The notes beneath the pieces were generated by a model that saw only the letters and a program-made list of their open reading frames with translations, ran no database searches and was not told where the DNA came from. Below, piece by piece: positions 58,158 through 64,000 of a stretch of 64,000 nt of DNA (the stretch's first letter is position 1; each line of letters begins with the position of its first letter). A program made the translations under genes and the position numbers. The stretch is from Nageia nagi (lineage: Eukaryota > Pinophyta). Location: the NCBI GenBank assembly GCA_050084985.1, contig JBITNC010000001.1:109864001-109928000 (forward strand), read 5' to 3'.

Positions 58158-60900
58158 TATAAACACCCTAAAAATGTATTTTTCTTCATTGATAAGGTTA
58201 TATTGATAATTTAGCATTTATCATATGTTATACTATTATGTTAAAATAATGTGTGTTTTACAAGTCCTTCAAATATATTGATCAACTTAGTTTATACCTT
58301 TTATTTTTACTAACACCTTTGTTTCTAGTCACCTAGGAAATCCTGTAAACATCACAATCACTTGAATGATTCTAGTTGAGCATTATAAAGGTGCCAAGGC
58401 ACATATTTTGAGTTTATTCTTCAATTTTTACATTTTGAAAAGTACAAACTCTATGACCTTTGTATTTTCCATTATCTACACTAGAGATTTGTGAGATCTA
58501 CATCACAACAAGAGCATTCCTCTTCATTCCTTGAGAACACTTCTCCATGTTGCATGGATTGGAGTACTCTTTGACTATTTGGGGCTTTACTTAAGATATT
58601 AATGGTGTATTTACTTTTTGATTACAAATTTGAATTTAAAATCATTATTGATTAAAATATTGTATCCTTTATTTTAATTTATACTTGCATTTGTGTGACA
58701 TATAGGCATTTGTCTAGGCTAATTACATCTAGGGTTTAGGCTAGGGTTTGAGCTTTAAGGTTCAAACCCTAGGGTGGGCATCTCTTTGTTGATTTACATG
58801 CATTGTTAGCTTATATATACTATTATTATCTTTGAATTTGTAATCATTCTTATCATACATTTTCATTTACTTGGGTCTTTGAACATACATTGCATTTTAT
58901 CAAATCTTTAATGTCATTTATCAATTTAGCATAACTTTATCATCTACATTTGTTAATCATATTTGTACAAGAATTTAGCATTGATATTTATAATTCTTGA
59001 ATACATTTGCATTATAGGAATTGATATATTTATGAATATCCATTTGACTATGGATTAAGGGGATCTACAACCTTGTAGAGTTGGGGTTCTACCTCATTTT
59101 GGATAATCACAAGGTCCCAAGGACTTGTGATTTGAGGTCCCCTTTAATATTTATTATTTCCTTTTAGATATGAACATTATTTAACTTTATTTAAGAGTAA
59201 GGACCATTTATAAACCTTACTTTTATCATTATTATCATATCACAAGATAGGAGAGTTAGAATTGAATAACTCAAAATCTTTGAAATGCTCATAGATGGAT
59301 TGAGTCTTTTAGGTTTTAGGGTTTTGAGGTGTTCATAAATGATAATCATGGTGGGATACTCATGGTAATCAAATCCTAATACATAAGAGGATTCTTTAAT
59401 CCTTTACTTATTTTTGGTGGTTTCAAGTTTTGGATACTTCTTACAAATTTAAAGACTATATGGGACTAATTGTTAGCTATAACTTGTAGAGTACCTTACT
59501 ATGTGTGGATAGAGCTGAATCTAAAAACCTTGGAGGTCCATTGTAAACATAGAATAAATTTTCCTTCAAATAATATATATTGAATATAAATCATCCTTCA
59601 TAGGGATGACCCTAAGGTCTTCTAGATGGCTATCACATTTGCGATACAGTTGGGTGATTTTGACTATAGAATTAGTTCTACTACCATTTTGGTATTTTCT
59701 TGCATTTAAATCTTATTTTTACTAAGGATAGTAGTCCAATATTAGGTTTATCTATACAATTTTGGGTAACCTTATCACAAGATGCATCAGTTTCCCTTGT
59801 CACAAGGTTTTTCATTATTTATTTTAGCTTTTAATTTTGACTTTGAGTGTGCTTGTGATCATTTGAATGAATTTTGATCACCTAGATGGGTAGCATTGTT
59901 ACCATAGTCATCCTTGTAGTAGATGATCCTATAGAAAATGCTTATAAATTCCATTCACCCAACTAGCTTGGAGTAGGAGGGAACATTCTTAGGCTAGGTG
60001 AGTTTTTGGATTACTTTCTATGCCTAGTGAATATAGTTTGGTTACTTGCTTCATATAGGATTGCCACTTCTTTTAGTGAAATTGCATTGTATTTTGGGGG
60101 AGTGGTGCATTAAACATTGGAAATTCATTTGCTACTTAAAATTAATATCTTGAATAAGGGTTTCCTTGCTATTTTTGGGGTTGACTTGTTTGTTTGGTGC
60201 ATTAAAAAGAATTGCTATCATTGCATTATCTTTTATTTGAAAAGGAAAAAGGAAATTTTTATTACTTTAACATCCTTAGGGTGGGAGTGTATTGGAATTT
60301 ATTTTGAAAAGCAAGAATTAGAGAGATGTAATTGTATTGAATTATCATATAGTATTACATATCATATTTTCTTCCTTTCATTAGAAGTACATCACAAACC
60401 TAGGAGTGACTAAGGTAAGTGGATTTCATCACCATAGCCTAACCCATACTTGGATTTTATCACCAAGGTTGGGAGCCCCTCTATTGGTGAGAAGTTGATA
60501 GAGGTACCTAAGACACACTATAAAATGATCTATACCCCTAGAAATGGAGCTTTAGATAAAAACACATGCCTAGATAAATCTCTTAGAAATTTGAAAAAGT
60601 CAAAATTAACACTTACATTTAAAATTTATTCACTAAAAATATAAATTTTCAAATTGAATAAGAAGAAACTAAATCAGATAAACAACATTGATATCTATCA
60701 CTACTTCTTCTTATCATTTATATTATCTTTGAAGTGATCATTTAGGCTCTTTAGTGTTAAATGCATACACATTGACTAAGATCTTTAAAAAAATTGTAGG
60801 CTCTTTGCTTCATGATTTACTACTTCATGCATTATTTAATAATACACTTTTGAATTTATTTGGAGTTCTTATTTGATATATCAAATTCCACCCTTTTCAT
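58158..60900 (+). other. RT-K 5' LTR and leader, internal boundary unknown
   Basis: The LTR start is clear, but without a second copy its end cannot be set and no primer site could be chosen with confidence. A TATA-like TTATATATACTAT lies at 58809. A perfect 11-bp inverted repeat (58741-58751 and 58762-58772) encloses a 10-base loop. The open frame at 60117-60413 shows no known domain. Confidence 0.45.
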
Positions 60901-60928
60901 TTCATTTAGTCTACCCCCCTTTGGTCAC

Positions 60929-63720
60929 CATGTCACATGCACCTTCCAAGGATGAACATCCCTAGTTTGTACATATGGTTGAGACTAAGTCTTAGCATTG
61001 AGCTAGAGAGGAAGAGGAATGAGCTAATCAAGTCAATCAAACAAACCCTCTTCCCTTATTGAAAGTATCACATAGTAGGTCCCATACACCACATCACTCA
61101 CCTTAGCATGGTCACACACAAGCATCACCATGTATTTTATTTATTCAAAATTTAGAGAGGTTTTGTGTCTTAGAGACTACCCCTTGGCAGGAGGGTTGAG
61201 ATCATTTGATGCCCTATAGGGCTAGCCTATCTAGGATAGAGGATCTTCTTTCTCTAAAGAGACATTTCCCAAATAATTAGTTAGACCCTTATTATAATTA
61301 TCCTCACCCTATTCAATAGCATGATTATGATCCTTAGACATCTAAACATCGACCTTGCTCTATCCACCTTCCTCTTCACTCTATCGAATCTCATGTATCC
61401 CTATGTGAGATATTTTTGAGTGACCCTATGATCCATGATTTATATAGAGATTTATAGGATACCCATGGTTATCTTTTAGATCCTATTTATAGAGATTCAT
61501 CACCTCAACTTGGTATCAATATCTTTCATCCTAGAGTTCACCCATATGATGGAGAGACATCAGATGGCCACATGGAGGATGCCTCCTTATCCTGATATGT
61601 TAGGTCACATCCTCTCCATCTTTTTGCATGATACATTATTGATAATACCTCAAAGATTTAATATTATATGGAGCCTTTATTAAGTTCTATGTCATCCCCA
61701 TATATTGGAGCATTACATGATCAACCCCTTTTACATCCTAGACTAGCCACCATTAGGTCTTCTTAAGGTCCTTCATATACACCTCTAGGTGGACCTTCTA
61801 AGCCTCCAACTTTGCATCCCATTAGCCATCAACCTCATATCCTTATGTATCATAGGAATCCTCCATATCCTCCTAATTATTAGTTTGGATATTATTATGA
61901 TGATACCCACCTTACAAATCAACCCAACCATCAATTCATGTTTCATCTTGTATATGATTCCCATCCTATCCAACATGTTAGTTTATAGCCTATTCATCCT
62001 TACATAGCTCCTATTCCTATCTCTCATTCCCAACCAATTAGTCATTCTAGATTCCATTTAGGGCATGGCCTTCCTCATGCCCAATAGATCCACCACTACA
62101 ACTACATTATTCATCTTCTTCTCATCTGTTGGTGCCATCTTAATAGACATATATATATCAAGCTATAGATCCTCATCACATGTATGCTCTTCTTATATCT
62201 CTAGTATGCCATTCTAATCCTAGGTACAATCAATTATCTCAATAAGCCCAATCCTCTTTACATGGGCCCACTCTATTTCTTGGTCATCATGAGTTGCAAC
62301 ATCCACCAACTAGAAAGGTCTTAGGTTGAAATCTTCCAAACCTTGGACCTAAGGTGACATTCAATACATAGCCTAGTTATGGATAGTCATATAGATAGGA
62401 TTAGGAAGTGTATTATGATGATAAATATGACTCAAATGATTAGTATGAGGATTAGCCTATTAGTATAGTACCAAAATCATAGGCTATAGTTTACACCCAA
62501 CCTCTCATAGTGAATGATCAGATTTTAAAGAGGTTGGAGGATATGGATCTTAAATTTAATGAGCATGGAAAGGCAAAGTTATCCTACATTTTGATTTGTA
62601 ATGAGACAATTCATCCTAGTATACCAATCAAAACCTTTCCATATAAATTTGAATTACCTAAGATTGATAAATTCAAGGGCAAGGATGATCCCAAAGAGCA
62701 CCTTCATTAGTTTACGTATTCATGCTACATTATTAGTAATGATGATGTACTTATGCTTAGGACCTTCCCTATGATATTAGCAAGCTAGGCTCTAGATTGG
62801 TATAATAACCTCCCATAACATAGTATTTATTCATTTGAAAAATTAGCTAATAAATTCTTAGATCACTTTGCCATCAATATATGTAAGAGAGATTCAATCA
62901 TAAACTTTGGAAACCTTATAGTTTGAAGATGATTCTATATCATATTACATATGTAGGTGGAGAGCGATTATTATAGATATTCCCTATACTCTATCCTAAG
63001 AGGAACTAGTCAAATTATTCCCTACAAGTTGTAACAAACACATCTCATCTATCCTTAAAATATAAAAACATCAAACTATTAAGGAAGCTTTAGCTCAAGC
63101 CAAATTAACTGAAGAAGATGAGATTCTAGATGATAAGATCAAGTTAAGAAAGAAAGTAAATAATAATTACAAGTATCATAATAATGTAAATAATCCTAGT
63201 AATTCATACCAAAAGCTACTAAGTAATCAAGTATCTCATAAGTTCTCACAAACATAGCTAATCATTTAGTTATCTCTACCATAGCCACCCAAGGCCAATG
63301 CACCATCATAGCCATTAAATCAAGAATGACCTAGACCCAAGAATGAATAAAATAATTAAATGAATAAAATAATTAACAATATCATTATAGGCCTAAGAAA
63401 CCTTGATAGAAAGGCCAATACAAGCCTTGTAAACTTTTGGTTGAACTTGTTGAGAATATCTTGAAAAAGCTCTTAAATGTACAATTGGTCACTCTCCTTG
63501 AATTCAAGCTAGAAGATCCTAATTGGGAGAAACTTGACTGATATAAGGGTAATGAATACTACATTTATCATAGATAAAAGGTGTATGATATGAATAAGTA
63601 CAACTAGTTAAGGAATACTATTTAGATATTGATTGGTAGTGAGAAGGTATCAATAGGTAACCTGATGACTCAACCCAATCAAAATTTGGGTGTCTTTTAA
63701 GACCCCTTACCTAGGCATAA
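60929..63720 (+). pseudogene. RT-K gag
   Basis: Starts about MSHAPSKDEHP (60929). The N-terminal part, in shifting frames, is rich in Pro, His and Tyr (for example HPYDGETSDGHMED and PPNYQFGYYYDD). The capsid core has PYKFELPKIDKFKGKDDPKE (62640-62700), then MILASQALDWYNNLP after a stop, matching RT-A's gag core. The TLSQEELVKLFPTSC and IKEALAQAKL segment follows, and the nucleocapsid-like YIYHRQKVYDMNKYNQL with IQ, stop, LIGSEKV lies near 63555-63650. Frequent Gln-to-stop changes. Confidence 0.7.
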
Positions 63721-64000
63721 TAATAATGTTAATTAAATTCCATCAAATCCAACATAGTAGGTCATACATGACTATAATCTAAGATAGAATAATGCATTTC
63801 TAATACATATTCATATTTTTCTTTTATCATAAGTATTGATATAACCCTAGAGTTTAACTTTATGGGTGTCATAGATCCACCTCTAACATATCATATTGTA
63901 GAGATCCATGATAGTAATATGATAGGGGTCACTACCAAGATAGGTTAGAATAATGATAAAGCACCTCCTTCTCCTTCTTAAGATGTAGGAATTCAACAAA

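Larger units (their letters stand above)
58158..64000 (+). mobile_element. RT-K: Tat-type Ty3/gypsy element, 5' half (runs off the window)
   Basis: It starts TATAAACACCCTAAAAATGT, close to RT-A's LTR start TGTAGACACCTAAAAATGTC on the minus strand, allowing G-to-A at the second base. Homology of RT-H to RT-D ends exactly here. A long 5' LTR and leader (58158 to about 60900) are followed by gag from about 60930. Protease onwards lies beyond 64000. Confidence 0.65.

Noticed and set aside
60117-60644. Two plus-strand frames (98 and 64 codons) in the RT-K leader.
   Set aside because: No recognisable domain, no relation between them, and they lie in a probable LTR/leader; treated as chance frames.
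1-64000. CRISPR arrays, bacterial operons, phage genes or an intact new enzyme system.
   Set aside because: Plant LTR retrotransposon structure explains the coding signal. No regularly spaced identical repeats or Shine-Dalgarno-led gene clusters are present.

Overview
This is a 64 kb piece of a large, AT-rich plant nuclear genome made almost entirely of old LTR retrotransposons inserted into one another. The plant assignment rests on several Ty3/gypsy elements of the Tat group (which carry a second, archaeal-type RNase H), chromovirus-type gypsy elements with initiator-Met primer sites, a Ty1/copia element, and a decayed plant-type PPR gene. CpG looks rare by eye. Most frame breaks are TAA, TAG or TGA standing where CAA, CAG or CGA is expected, as in long-methylated plant repeats. 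I see no intact cellular gene, no rRNA and no convincing tRNA. A large-genome seed plant, possibly a gymnosperm, fits; the species cannot be read from the sequence.

Layout, using local labels. RT-A (<1-10628, minus) is a nearly complete Tat-type element with gag and protease but no reverse transcriptase or integrase. RT-B (10629-11879, plus) is the integrase tail, chromodomain and LTR of a chromovirus next to RT-A. RT-C (about 11.9-14.9 kb, minus) is a chromovirus fragment with gag, protease and part of RT. 14.9-17.1 kb holds unrecognised sequence, a 47-bp tandem repeat and an LTR-like unit. RT-D (17.1-25.5 kb, plus) is an unidentified long ORF ('ORFx') plus an LTR, split by RT-E, a minus-strand copia element (about 20.25-23.69 kb). 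RT-F (25.5-33.69 kb, minus) has a degenerate minisatellite leader, a primer site and an LTR interrupted by a 4.3-kb block that contains a PPR pseudogene. RT-G (33.69-34.89 kb, minus) is another LTR/PPT remnant.

The right half is a three-level nest. RT-H (34895-58157, plus) is an old Tat element. RT-I (39945-55167, plus), a second Tat element, is inserted in it with a perfect ATATG target duplication. RT-J (44254-51148, plus), a chromovirus, is inserted in RT-I with a perfect ATAAG duplication. LTR divergence fits this order: about 12% for RT-I and about 7% for RT-J, by hand count over sub-regions. RT-K (58158->64000, plus) cuts off RT-H; its LTR start and gag resemble those of RT-A, so it may belong to the autonomous lineage that could mobilise RT-A.

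Each pol gene follows gag, protease, RT, RNase H and integrase, but every copy is broken by stops, frameshifts or lost catalytic residues. The two Tat elements in the nest place the second RNase H differently: before RT in RT-H, after RNase H in RT-I. The least explained sequences are ORFx, RT-A's extra 338-codon ORF, the second zinc-knuckle-like motif after RT-A's protease, and the minisatellite with a period of about 775 bp.
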